Assembly: GCA_035455245.1 (NCBI GenBank) | Contig: DATIFN010000020.1 | Coordinates: forward strand, 1 to 64,000 | Length of the DNA stretch: 64,000 bases | Origin: UBA8516 sp035455245 | Lineage (GTDB): Archaea; Thermoproteota; Nitrososphaeria; Nitrososphaerales; Nitrosopumilaceae | Direction of reading: 5' to 3' | In this document: positions 34,965 to 43,864 of the stretch, piece after piece | Position numbering within the stretch: the first letter of the stretch is position 1 | How the letters are laid out: each line of letters starts with the position of its first letter | Notes under the pieces: model-generated | What the model saw: the letters and a program-made list of their open reading frames with translations, nothing else | The model's database searches: none | What the model was told of the DNA's origin: nothing | Translations under genes and position numbers: made by a program

Positions 34965-37463
34965 CTATATAATAAAATACTCTGCGTTAGGATGATGTAC
35001 TATTAATGCTGCTGTTGATTGTTCAGGAACAATTTGGCCTGCTTCTGTCAAAGTAATGTTAGATTTCTCAGGTTCTAATAACTTCCATACTATATGATGC
35101 TGTGCTACATCTGGGCAGCTAGGATATCCCCAGCTATATCTCAATCCTCTTTTTTCTCCAATTTTTAATTCATTTCTTATTTTTTGGTTCGTCCATTCTG
35201 CCATGGCTTCGGCAGTTTCAACTGCTAGTCCATGCAAATAATACGCATCAGTGTATTTTTCTTCCTTGTTCCATTTCTCTATAAGTTCAGAGACTTTGTT
35301 GCCCACAGTTACTACCTGAAATACAACAACATCATCTTCTCCAAAATAATCTGTAATGCACAGATGTCTTTCTTTTGTTGATCTTGGAAAAACAAATGTC
35401 ATCTGGTCACCTTTATGATCTACAACTAGTTTGTTTTCTTTATTATGACATTTAAAATAACCATAAACGATGGTTGGTTCAAAAAGTCCCTCTCTGGTTA
35501 TTCTTTCTTTCCATTGTTGCAGTAATTTTTCGTGTTCTGGTTCGGATTCCTTTGCTTTGTTTCCGCGCAATCCCCATGATAATGCGAAAAGTGATTTTTT
35601 ATTGATGAATTTCCAAACTTCGTTAAGATCAATTTGTTTTGGTCCCAGTCTAATTGCTTGATCAATAATGGGTGGAATGGGTGGGGTTACTGGTTTTATC
35701 CCACTGTGTGGCAGATCTTCAGTAACCTCTCGTATAACTCGTGTTTCTTTCCACTTTTCCAGTTTTGTTTTCCATTCTTGAAGGAAATTTGGTTTTTCAT
35801 CAGAAACAAGTTTATCCATTGTTTTTAGTCCGTCAAACATGTTTTTGCAATAAAATACACCAGGAGTGTATATTCCGTCTTCTTTAGCTATTCTGTTTAT
35901 GTAATTACTGTTAATGGCAGCACCCCCACACAATATGGGCAAACTCATGTTGTTTTTTCTAGCATAATCTACAAAATACTGCATCTGCTTTGAAGTCGAT
36001 ACTAATAAGGCTGATAATCCTATAGCGTCTGGTTTTACTTCGTTGATCTTGTCTAGGAATTTTTGTAAAGGGACTTGTTTTCCTAAATCATATACAGAAT
36101 AACCATTATTTTCAAAGATGGTTTTGACTAGATTCTTTCCGATATCATGAACGTCACCGTAAACTGTTCCCAAAACTAGTTTGCCCTTGCTTGTTCCTTC
36201 TTGTTTTAAGAGATATTTTTCAAGCTCACTAACGGCAGCTTTCATACATTCTGCAGATTTTAATACAAAAGGCAAGATGAGCTCTCCTGCTCCAAACTTA
36301 TCGCCAACTTCTTTCATGGCCGGAAGTAGTTCATCATTGAGTATTCTTATTGCACCTTCATGTGTTACTTCTTTTGGTGCTTGCAAAAGCAACCAACCAT
36401 TTTTTGAAATGAGTGATTTTGTTAGGGAAATTTTTTCAGCGATTGCAGTGACGACGTCATTTTCGATTCCATCTTTTAACCTATTGACTATTCTGAAATT
36501 ACATTTTTTTCCTGCACTCCATAAAGGATCGATTTCAACTCGTTTTACTGCAGTACTTACAGTACTCTTATTTTCAAAATATGCTATAAATTCCGAGAGG
36601 GCGTTTGAATGGGCATTAAAGATTAAATCTTCTGCAAGTTTTCTTTCTTTCTCGTTGATTTCAGAGTAGGGAACAACATCTTTTGGGTTAATTATTACAG
36701 TGTCTAGCCCATTTTTTACAGCATGGTATAGAAAGACTGCATTTAGTATCTTACGCGCCTGAGGAGCCAAACCAAAGCTTATGTTACTCAGACCAATGGT
36801 GGTAAACGAATTTGGAAATCGTTGTTTTACTAGTTTAATTCCTTCAAGGGTGTTTTTTGCAGCATCTTGAAATTCCGATTCACCAGTGGCAAGTGTAAAC
36901 GTCAAAACATCAAAAATAAACTGTTCCGGTTTTAGTCCATATTTTTTTCCTGTTTCAAAAAGCAGCTCCGCAGTTTCAAGTTTTTCCTGCGGCGTTTTTG
37001 CCATTCCCTTTGGTCCTATACACATTGCTATCGCTGGAGTTCCATATTTTTCCATAAGAGGAGCAAGTGCATGGAATCGACTTCCATCGCCTTCTAGATT
37101 TATTGAATTTATAATCGGTTTTCCAGGAATTTGTTCTAGTGCAGCTGAAATCACGTTAGGATCGGTTGAATCTAAAACAAGTGGTGCGTCTATTTCTAAA
37201 CTTAATAATTTTACAAGTTTTTTCATAAATTCTAATTCATCTGAGCGTTCTGTAGTTGCAACACAAACATCAAGGCAGTGAGCGCCGTCTTCTACTTGAT
37301 TTCTAGCTAAATTCAGTAATTCATCAAAGTTATCATTAAGTACACATTCTTTGGCTTTTTTTGATCCTTGTGTGTTTAGTCTCTCTCCAATTATCAATGG
37401 TGGAGGTTCTTGTTTAAGATCAACCGCCTTTAATGCTGAACTGACTCTTGCTATATCCAACAT
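34965..37463 (-). CDS. metH: Cobalamin-dependent methionine synthase, folate/B12/reactivation subunit
   Basis: The 832-residue protein lacks the homocysteine module and begins with the pterin-binding barrel (PPLIIGERLNTQGSKKAKEC, SLEIDAPLVLDSTDPNV). It continues with the B12-binding domain containing VYGDVHDIGKNLVKTIFENN (the His ligand in DxHxxG) and ends with the AdoMet reactivation domain (KRGLRYSWGYPSCPDVAQHH). With the gene at 37492-38448, transcribed 28 bases upstream on the same strand, it makes a complete MetH split into two polypeptides. It transfers the methyl group of methyl-tetrahydrofolate (or equivalent) to homocysteine. Confidence 0.95.
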   Translation of the reverse strand: MLDIARVSSALKAVDLKQEPPPLIIGERLNTQGSKKAKECVLNDNFDELLNLARNQVEDGAHCLDVCVATTERSDELEFMKKLVKLLSLEIDAPLVLDSTDPNVISAALEQIPGKPIINSINLEGDGSRFHALAPLMEKYGTPAIAMCIGPKGMAKTPQEKLETAELLFETGKKYGLKPEQFIFDVLTFTLATGESEFQDAAKNTLEGIKLVKQRFPNSFTTIGLSNISFGLAPQARKILNAVFLYHAVKNGLDTVIINPKDVVPYSEINEKERKLAEDLIFNAHSNALSEFIAYFENKSTVSTAVKRVEIDPLWSAGKKCNFRIVNRLKDGIENDVVTAIAEKISLTKSLISKNGWLLLQAPKEVTHEGAIRILNDELLPAMKEVGDKFGAGELILPFVLKSAECMKAAVSELEKYLLKQEGTSKGKLVLGTVYGDVHDIGKNLVKTIFENNGYSVYDLGKQVPLQKFLDKINEVKPDAIGLSALLVSTSKQMQYFVDYARKNNMSLPILCGGAAINSNYINRIAKEDGIYTPGVFYCKNMFDGLKTMDKLVSDEKPNFLQEWKTKLEKWKETRVIREVTEDLPHSGIKPVTPPIPPIIDQAIRLGPKQIDLNEVWKFINKKSLFALSWGLRGNKAKESEPEHEKLLQQWKERITREGLFEPTIVYGYFKCHNKENKLVVDHKGDQMTFVFPRSTKERHLCITDYFGEDDVVVFQVVTVGNKVSELIEKWNKEEKYTDAYYLHGLAVETAEAMAEWTNQKIRNELKIGEKRGLRYSWGYPSCPDVAQHHIVWKLLEPEKSNITLTEAGQIVPEQSTAALIVHHPNAEYFII

Positions 37464-37491
37464 GTTAGTTGTAACTATTTTTTCTAAATAC

Positions 37492-38448
37492 TTATGCCTT
37501 AATCCTTTTTTGATCTATGACTTTACGTAGAGACGCAATATGTGCAGGGTTTGTTCCACAACATCCTCCAATGATTCGAACTTGATTGAAATCAGTAATG
37601 AAATTGTCTAGAGTTTTGGCCATATCATCAGGTGTCATCTTATACACTGCTTTTCCTCCCTGATTTTCTGGCATTCCTGCGTTTGGTACTACTAGTAATG
37701 GAATAGTACTTTGTTCATTAAGCCATCTTATACTGGTGGTCATCTCTATGGGACCGGTCGAACAGTTCAATCCAAAAACATCAATTCCCATATCTGATAT
37801 TGTTGTAAATGCTGCTTGCACATTTGTTCCAAGCAACATTTTTCCATATTGATCTAGTGTTATGTTTGCAATGATAGGAATTTTTTTTCCTAATTTTTTC
37901 ATTGCAAGATGAGATCCTTCAATAGCAAGTTTTACCTCAAGAATATCTTGGCTGGTTTCAATTAATAATGCATCTACACCACCTTCAATCAAACCTTCAG
38001 CTTGTAATTCAAAAGATTCTCTTATCTCGTTTAGTGGTTTTTGTCCCAAGGAGGGATCGTTAGAGCTGGGTAGAAAACCAGTGGGTCCCATCGATCCAAT
38101 AACATATCTTGGTTTATCAGTGAATTTTTTAGCAACATCTACTGCAAGTTCGGCAATCTTTTTGTTAAACTCTACAGTTTTGTTTCCATATCCATATTCT
38201 TCCAGCTTTAGTTTGTTTGAACCAAATGTGTTGGTCTCAATGCAATCAGCCCCAGATTCTAAATAATTTTTGTGAATTTTTCTAATCCATTCCGGTCTTG
38301 TGAAAGACAGACCATCATTAAACCCATCTTTACCATCTGGAAAATCTTCTGGTTTTGGATCTAGTTTTTGAATTTCAGTACCCATCGCTCCATCAAAAAG
38401 TAATATTCTATTTCTCAATGCACTAATGAATGGTTCTTTCTCGGCCAA
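37492..38448 (-). CDS. metH: Methionine synthase, homocysteine S-methyltransferase subunit
   Basis: The 318-residue protein is a homocysteine S-methyltransferase barrel: ILLFDGAMGTEIQKLDPKPE at the start, the NTFGSN motif, and the zinc ligands in FGLNCSTGPIEM and GGCCGTNPAHI. It corresponds to the N-terminal module of MetH, while the B12 and pterin modules are encoded just downstream (28 bases). The start is a TTG (MAEKEPFISA) with no closer ATG. The MetF-like gene is divergent, so methyl-folate formation and use share one control region. Confidence 0.94.
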   Translation of the reverse strand: MAEKEPFISALRNRILLFDGAMGTEIQKLDPKPEDFPDGKDGFNDGLSFTRPEWIRKIHKNYLESGADCIETNTFGSNKLKLEEYGYGNKTVEFNKKIAELAVDVAKKFTDKPRYVIGSMGPTGFLPSSNDPSLGQKPLNEIRESFELQAEGLIEGGVDALLIETSQDILEVKLAIEGSHLAMKKLGKKIPIIANITLDQYGKMLLGTNVQAAFTTISDMGIDVFGLNCSTGPIEMTTSIRWLNEQSTIPLLVVPNAGMPENQGGKAVYKMTPDDMAKTLDNFITDFNQVRIIGGCCGTNPAHIASLRKVIDQKRIKA

Positions 38449-38521
38449 GATATTTTCAAAGTGTTTTTATCAATTTAATTCCTTTTATTGATTATACTCC
38501 TCTCATATGGATCATCCAAAA

Positions 38522-38529
38522 GTTATAAT
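38522..38529 (+). promoter_or_regulatory. TATA box of the metF-like gene
   Basis: GTTATAAT lies 23-30 bases before the ATG at 38552, in the about 100-base region shared with the divergent metH genes. Confidence 0.5.
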
Positions 38530-38551
38530 CAAGTAACTTAGAGATTCTCTT

Positions 38552-39307
38552 ATGACAATAACTTATGAACTAAATCCCCCAAAGGTAATTCAAGATACAA
38601 TACTGTCTCAAAAAGAATTGCAGGATTCTGTAGATAAACTAAAAGAAAGAGCACTTACTGTTAGCAAAAATTGTGATGGGATCCACATTACAGATTCGGT
38701 TCTTGGAATACCACGGATTTCGCCCATGATAACTGGCTCTTTTATCCGAAGGTCCAATACTAAGATAGAGATCACGTCTAGCATCCGTGTAAGAGATAGA
38801 AACCTTACGTCGTTGACGCAATCAGTATGTGATGCAATATTATTAGATTTAAACGGAGTTTTGATTCTCAAAGGTGATGCGCCGCCTGAGGGACCACAAG
38901 ATTCCAAACTTATTCCAAGTGATGTCGTCAAACAATTTAATCATCGTGGATTTGGGAAAAAAATTGATCTTTTTCTTTCAATACCAAACAATCCAGATTT
39001 TAATAAAATTCATAAAAAAATCGAAGCTGAACCAAAAGGATTTGTAACTCAGGTCATTAGTTCTATTGATCAAGTAACAAGGATAGTGGACAAATTAAAA
39101 CCACAGGGTTTTAGAATAATCCCATGTATTTTGCTTCCAACCGATAAAAATTCTAACTCTGCAAAAATGTTGAATTTGGATTGGACGTCTTATCAAAGTG
39201 ACGCTGTTGATTTTATAAAAAAGGCATATAAAATTGCAGGAAATGTCCTAATAAGCTCGCCAAATGACTTCAAAGCCGCACTAGATACTCTAAAGAAATT
39301 ACATTAA
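38552..39307 (+). CDS. metF: Methylenetetrahydrofolate reductase-like protein
   Basis: The 251-residue protein has the TIM-barrel pattern of MetF in a diverged form: ITYELNPPKV at the start, CDGIHITDSVLGIPRISPMI for the pterin-binding strand, LLDLNGVLILKGDAPPEG and a FLSIPNNPDFNKIHKK region. It is shorter than bacterial MetF (about 290) and the FAD-binding motifs are weak, so it may use another cofactor. Divergence from metH and the family resemblance support a role in making the methyl donor for methionine. A related barrel enzyme is possible. Confidence 0.8.
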   Translation: MTITYELNPPKVIQDTILSQKELQDSVDKLKERALTVSKNCDGIHITDSVLGIPRISPMITGSFIRRSNTKIEITSSIRVRDRNLTSLTQSVCDAILLDLNGVLILKGDAPPEGPQDSKLIPSDVVKQFNHRGFGKKIDLFLSIPNNPDFNKIHKKIEAEPKGFVTQVISSIDQVTRIVDKLKPQGFRIIPCILLPTDKNSNSAKMLNLDWTSYQSDAVDFIKKAYKIAGNVLISSPNDFKAALDTLKKLH

Positions 39308-39339
39308 AATTTGGCAAACAATTCAAACATGTTGCCTTT

Positions 39340-40389
39340 ATGAAACAAGACATTGTCATACTAGCAAATTTTCTTGCATTAGTTGGGTTAGTTTTCCTTA
39401 CAAACCAGTTTGCAAATGGAGAGGTTTGGATTCCAGATAACCAATTTGGTTCGTATTTTGATCACGATGGAATTTACACAGTTATTGGAGCGGTAAAAAA
39501 TTCAGAGAGTTATCCAATAGTTCCTGTAATAACAATTAAGATACAAGATGGCGATAAGATGATTTCAGAATCTTATAGTTTACCAGTAGCAAATCCTACA
39601 GAAGACATACCATTTAAAATTAAATTTGATCAAGTTTCAAGTAAAAATCCGATTCTTGAAAAACCACAAGTTACATTTGTTTCAGGTCCTAGTGATTATA
39701 TCGACATCGAAGTTGTTTATGATGAACTTGTCAAACATCAAGATGGTCACACTTCTGGTTTCATAATAAATAATGGAAATTCTACTGCACTTGGAGTTAA
39801 AGTGTATGCATTAGTTTATGGAAAGGATAACAAGTTTATCGATGTAGGAAAAAGTGTTGAAAACATAGATAAACTTGGGCCTGGTGAAAAAAAAGCGTTT
39901 TCGATTTATCCAGATCCGTTGTTTGCGACACAGGTAAATTACTATAGCTGTTTTGTGATTGGGGACGACATGGTAATACCAACTTTTGTTATAAGAGATG
40001 ATAAAAGGTTCGATTTTAGATACAAGACAGAAGGATACCTAACTGAAATAAATTTTGATAGCGAGAAAAATGCATTAACATTTTTTGCAAGAAATCCATG
40101 GCCGATGAAATCTTATGCAAACATTGAATTCCCTGTGGAATCAGAGTCACAAAAATTTGTTGTGTATCAAGAAGGAAAAAAAATTGATTCAATACAAAGT
40201 AGAGACGAACATAAAACATGGCATGTAGTATTTGATTTAGAACCACAATCAAGCCAGCAAATAACTATTTCTGGATTTGAGACGACTGGGAAACCAGATG
40301 GTGGTTTTAATACATTTTATTTACTTGGGATCATAGCCGTTTGTGCCATAATAGTGGGAATTTTTGTTAAAAAGAGAAAACACACCTAA
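39340..40389 (+). CDS. Exported, C-terminally anchored beta-domain protein
   Basis: The 349-residue protein has an N-terminal signal segment (IVILANFLALVGLVFLTNQF), three Ig/CARDB-like beta domains (first with GIYTVIGAVKNSESYPIVPV, second with GFIINNGNSTALGVKVYALV, third with ITISGFETTGKPDGG) and a C-terminal membrane helix (YLLGIIAVCAIIVGIFVKKR). The topology is a type I surface protein facing the pseudoperiplasm. CARDB-like domains often mediate adhesion; no ligand or enzyme site is visible. It follows the MetF-like gene by 32 bases. Confidence 0.8.
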   Translation: MKQDIVILANFLALVGLVFLTNQFANGEVWIPDNQFGSYFDHDGIYTVIGAVKNSESYPIVPVITIKIQDGDKMISESYSLPVANPTEDIPFKIKFDQVSSKNPILEKPQVTFVSGPSDYIDIEVVYDELVKHQDGHTSGFIINNGNSTALGVKVYALVYGKDNKFIDVGKSVENIDKLGPGEKKAFSIYPDPLFATQVNYYSCFVIGDDMVIPTFVIRDDKRFDFRYKTEGYLTEINFDSEKNALTFFARNPWPMKSYANIEFPVESESQKFVVYQEGKKIDSIQSRDEHKTWHVVFDLEPQSSQQITISGFETTGKPDGGFNTFYLLGIIAVCAIIVGIFVKKRKHT

Positions 40390-40460
40390 CTTTACTTAAA
40401 GGCGTTAGGAAATAAAAAAACCAGTATCAGACTAAACCCAATCCTGATGTTTCTTTTCTT

Positions 40461-41240
40461 TTAATCCTCAAATTCTCTTTTTATCTGAGCCTTTACCTCA
40501 GTTTTCAATTCAGCAAGAATATCTTGTTGATACTTTACTAGGTTCTGATCTTCTGCCAATCTTGGTCTGCGATAATTTATTACAAATTCTTTTTTTATCT
40601 TTGAGGGTCGATTTTTTAACACAATCACTCTATTCCCAAGTATTACAGATTCAGCAATGCTATGTGTCACAAAAAGTATAGTCTTCTTTGTTCTTTCCCA
40701 GATCAATTGTAATTCAACAAGTAAGAGATCTCTAGTTTGTGCATCTAATGCAGCAAATGGCTCATCCATCAAAAGAATTTCGGGATCCATAACAAGTGCT
40801 CGTGCGATTGCAACTCTTTGTTTCATCCCAGTCGAGAGTTGATAGATATAAGAATTTGCAAACTTGGTAAGCTGCATCATGTCGAGGTATCTTTGTGATA
40901 TCTGTTCACGTTCATCTTTTGGAATTCCTGCAATCTTTAGACCAAACTCTACATTATCGACCACCTTGAGCCAGGGAAAGAGCGCACCTTCCTGAAAGAC
41001 CATGGTCCTGTCAGGACCTGGCGTATCTATTGCTTTCCCATTTAGTAGAATCTCTCCCGAATCTGGTTTTTCAAGACCAGCTATAATATTCAAAAATGTA
41101 GATTTGCCACATCCTGATGGTCCAACTATACACACAAAGTCCCCCTCGTCAACTTTTAAATTGATTCCATCCAATGCAACAACAAAATTGCCATTATGAT
41201 CGAATCGTTTTACAATGTTTCTAGCTTCAAGTTTTGTCAT
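40461..41240 (-). CDS. ABC transporter ATP-binding protein, nitrate/sulfonate/taurine type
   Basis: The 259-residue protein is a complete ABC ATPase: Walker A IVGPSGCGKSTFLNIIAGLE, Q-loop MVFQEGALFPWL, signature QLSTGMKQRVAIARAL, Walker B EILLMDEPFAALDAQT and the switch His in FVTHSIAE. The FPWL and GMKQRVAIARAL details are typical of the SsuB/TauB/NrtD group, which imports sulfonates, nitrate or related anions. No permease or binding protein gene is adjacent; the upstream 370 bases contain only possible scraps. Partners are probably encoded elsewhere or were lost. Confidence 0.9.
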   Translation of the reverse strand: MTKLEARNIVKRFDHNGNFVVALDGINLKVDEGDFVCIVGPSGCGKSTFLNIIAGLEKPDSGEILLNGKAIDTPGPDRTMVFQEGALFPWLKVVDNVEFGLKIAGIPKDEREQISQRYLDMMQLTKFANSYIYQLSTGMKQRVAIARALVMDPEILLMDEPFAALDAQTRDLLLVELQLIWERTKKTILFVTHSIAESVILGNRVIVLKNRPSKIKKEFVINYRRPRLAEDQNLVKYQQDILAELKTEVKAQIKREFED

Positions 41241-41610
41241 TACGCAATAATCTCCTTTTTCTAGAATTTAATGGTACTATGTAAAATATTCCTTCTAGTT
41301 ATAGCTATACCTGTCAAGATGCTGAGGAATGCATGATATTTGAGAAAACGGATCGCCTTCCTGGGCGTGTTTTCTTTCTCATGATTTTGGTGGTGGACCA
41401 AGGTGGAATCATGGCAGTAGATACTAATGATGTAGATAATATACGATCTTGAATTATTTTCATATAACACTGTTATAGTTATGTGATTAAATAGCGATCG
41501 AATTTTAGCTTAAACTACTATTTGTTGGATGGATTTAATTTTTGATCATAAACTTAGAGGTTCGAAAATCACAAAAGATAAATGCGAAAATTAAATCACA
41601 GAGAACCTCA
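41241..41610. other. Intergenic region with possible ABC permease scrap
   Basis: This 370-base stretch has no convincing gene. On the minus strand, ATG 41382 begins MRKKTRPGRRSVFSNIMHSS and stops after 22 codons. Another frame nearer the ATPase gene (41240) reads GIFYIVPLNSRKRRLLRND, which recalls the last residues of TauC/SsuC permeases. They may be the two ends of a deleted permease gene; evidence is weak. Plus-strand sequence near 41575-41582 (AAAAGATA) may serve argG as promoter. Confidence 0.25.
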
Positions 41611-42798
41611 ATGAAAGGTAAAGCAGTTTTAGCTTTCTCTGGCGGATTAGACACGTCCGTCGTCGTGAAATATTTACAAAAAGAACACAACTTAGATGTT
41701 GTCACTGTTACAGTTGATGTAGGACAAGGCGACGACCAAAAAAAAATTGCTGTGAAAGCAAAGAAACTTGGTGTTTTAAAACATTATAATTTAGACGCGC
41801 GTCAAGAGTTTGTTCATGATTTTATTTTTCCTTCGATCAAAGCAAATGCACTTTATCAAAAAAAATATTGTCTTGCAACCGCATTAGCAAGGCCATTGAT
41901 TGCACAGAAAGTAGTGGAGATTGCTAAAAAAGAAAATGCAAAGGCACTTGCACATGGATGTACCGGTAAAGGAAATGACCAAGTAAGGTTTGATGTTACA
42001 ATGCGGTCAAATTCTATTCTTCCAATTATTGCACCAATTCGGGATCTGAATCTAACACGCGACGTAGAATTGAAGTTTGCAAAAAAACATGGTATACAAA
42101 TTGATAGTGAAGCAAAAAAATTCAGTATAGATCAGAATTTGTGGGGACGCGCCATAGAAGGTGGAGTATTAGAGGACGCATTCAATGAACCTCCAGATGA
42201 CGCATTCATTTGGGTAAAGACCAAAGATTTGCCTGACAAACCACAATATTTGGAAATAAAGTTCAAAAGTGGAATTCCTGTTTCAGTAGATGGCAAAAAT
42301 CTAAAGCCAATTGAACTTATTGAATACATTAACAAAAAGGCAGGATCTTGCGGTATTGGTATCGTAGATCATATTGAAGATAGAGTTGTAGGAATAAAAT
42401 CACGTGAGGTCTATGAGACACCTGCGGCAATGTGCTTGATTGAGGCACATACCGATCTTGAAAAGATGGTCCTTACCAAACACGAGCTCAAATTCAAATC
42501 ATTAGTTGACACAGAATGGTCATGGTTGGCGTATTCTGGATTATGGCAAGACCCACTAAAATCTGATTTAGATATGTTTATCAATGCCACACAAATGAGA
42601 GTTAACGGAACTGTAAAGCTGAAGATGTTCAAAGGAAGTCTAAGAGTTGTTGGAAGGAAATCAGATTATTCATTGTATAGTCATGACTTGGCAACATATG
42701 GATCTGGGTCTACCTTTGATCAAACTCTTGCGAAAGGATTTGTAGAGTTGTGGGGAATGCAATCCACAGAAGCTAATAAATTACTAAAAAAGAGGTGA
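41611..42798 (+). CDS. argG: Argininosuccinate synthase
   Basis: The 395-residue protein begins MKGKAVLAFSGGLDTSVVVK with the ATP-binding SGGLDTS loop. YCLATALARPLIAQK and AHGCTGKGNDQVRFD follow, and DQNLWGRAIEGG continues the citrulline/Asp-binding region. It joins citrulline and aspartate in arginine biosynthesis. An upstream TTG (41542) would add 23 residues absent from the family, so ATG 41611 is chosen. It is the first gene of the arginine/lysine block; argH is not in the window. lysW follows after 10 bases. Confidence 0.96.
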   Translation: MKGKAVLAFSGGLDTSVVVKYLQKEHNLDVVTVTVDVGQGDDQKKIAVKAKKLGVLKHYNLDARQEFVHDFIFPSIKANALYQKKYCLATALARPLIAQKVVEIAKKENAKALAHGCTGKGNDQVRFDVTMRSNSILPIIAPIRDLNLTRDVELKFAKKHGIQIDSEAKKFSIDQNLWGRAIEGGVLEDAFNEPPDDAFIWVKTKDLPDKPQYLEIKFKSGIPVSVDGKNLKPIELIEYINKKAGSCGIGIVDHIEDRVVGIKSREVYETPAAMCLIEAHTDLEKMVLTKHELKFKSLVDTEWSWLAYSGLWQDPLKSDLDMFINATQMRVNGTVKLKMFKGSLRVVGRKSDYSLYSHDLATYGSGSTFDQTLAKGFVELWGMQSTEANKLLKKR

Positions 42799-42808
42799 AA
42801 AAGTAAAA

Positions 42809-42976
42809 ATGAATTGTCCTGAATGTGATGCAAAATTAAATATCCCAGACGATGCAACTGTTGGAGAAATAGTTTCATGTCCAGATTGTGGCGCAGACTT
42901 TGAGATCGCATCAAAAAATGGCTCAACTTGCCAACTAAAACAAGCTGAAAAAGTTGGCGAAGATTGGGGAGAGTAA
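42809..42976 (+). CDS. lysW: LysW-type amino-group carrier protein, copy 1 (ends in Glu)
   Basis: The short gene encodes 55 residues: a zinc ribbon with NCPECDA and SCPDCGADFEI knuckles, and the C-terminal EDWGE. The last Glu is the attachment site for the amino group of glutamate or alpha-aminoadipate in LysW/AmCP systems. The ATG of the ligase gene follows the TAA directly with no gap, so the carrier and its ligase are translated together. Context (argG upstream, ArgX-type ligase downstream) suggests it carries glutamate toward ornithine. Confidence 0.93.
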   Translation: MNCPECDAKLNIPDDATVGEIVSCPDCGADFEIASKNGSTCQLKQAEKVGEDWGE

Positions 42977-43834
42977 ATGTCAAAGATCTGTATTGTGTTT
43001 GACAGAATAAGGTCAGAGGAGAAAATGCTCGAGGAAAAAGCAATCGAGCTTGGGCACAATACAAAGATGATTGATGCAAAAATAACGCAGATCAATACTG
43101 AAAGTAAGAGAAGCGATTTCGATTTTGGCGATGTTGTACTTGAAAGATGTGTCAGTTATTTTCGCGGTCTACACTTTACTTCATGTCTAGAGTTTCTTGA
43201 AGTTCCGGTCATAAACAAATTTGGAGTTGCAAACAATTGTGGAAACAAAATGATAACATCACTTTTGTTAAAAAAACACAATGTACCTACCCCTAGAACC
43301 TACTTTTCATTCTCATCTGAGGCAGCACTTGAGAATCTTGAGAAGATAGGGTATCCCATGGTCATCAAACCAGTAGTTGGAAGCTGGGGAAGGGGAGTCA
43401 TGGCATTAAAAGATAGAGATACTGCAGATGCAATAATTGAAGTGAGAGAACTTAGCGATGGTCCGCTGGACAGGATTTATTATTTACAAGAGATGATAAA
43501 ACGCCCTCCACGCGATATCCGAGCAATATCAGTAGGAGATCAGGTCATTGCTGCAATGTATCGAACTTCAACTGGAGGGTTTAAGACAAACATAGCTCTT
43601 GGAGCTGAACCTGTACCTTGCGAGATCACAAGAGATCTTGAAGACATTTGTCTTAAAGCATCCAAGGCTGTAGGTGGAGGAATACTTGGGATTGATTTAA
43701 TGGAAGATGAAAAGCGTGGACTGATGGTTCATGAGGTCAATAACACAGTGGAGTTCAAAGGTTTGGCGAAAGTAGCAAAAAAGAATATTCCTAAAGAGAT
43801 GATCGAATTTGCCGTCAATTCAGCTATAAGATAA
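42977..43834 (+). CDS. argX: LysW-glutamate ligase (ArgX type), ATP-grasp
   Basis: The 285-residue ATP-grasp protein of the LysX/RimK family has the pattern VLERCVSYFRGLH, PMVIKPVVGSWGRGVMALKD, KRPPRDIRAISVGDQVIAAM and metal-binding VHEVNNTVEFKGLA. It ligates an amino acid to the C-terminal Glu of LysW. Compared with Thermus LysX, the loop FKTNIALGAEPVPCEIT and the end GLAKVAKKNIPKEMIEF diverge, while the paralogue at 48776 keeps the Thermus-like form. With argG adjacent, glutamate is the inferred substrate. It starts at the base after the lysW stop. Confidence 0.85.
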   Translation: MSKICIVFDRIRSEEKMLEEKAIELGHNTKMIDAKITQINTESKRSDFDFGDVVLERCVSYFRGLHFTSCLEFLEVPVINKFGVANNCGNKMITSLLLKKHNVPTPRTYFSFSSEAALENLEKIGYPMVIKPVVGSWGRGVMALKDRDTADAIIEVRELSDGPLDRIYYLQEMIKRPPRDIRAISVGDQVIAAMYRTSTGGFKTNIALGAEPVPCEITRDLEDICLKASKAVGGGILGIDLMEDEKRGLMVHEVNNTVEFKGLAKVAKKNIPKEMIEFAVNSAIR

Positions 43835-43864
43835 ATTATACTATGTTATGCTAGAGGAGTGTCA

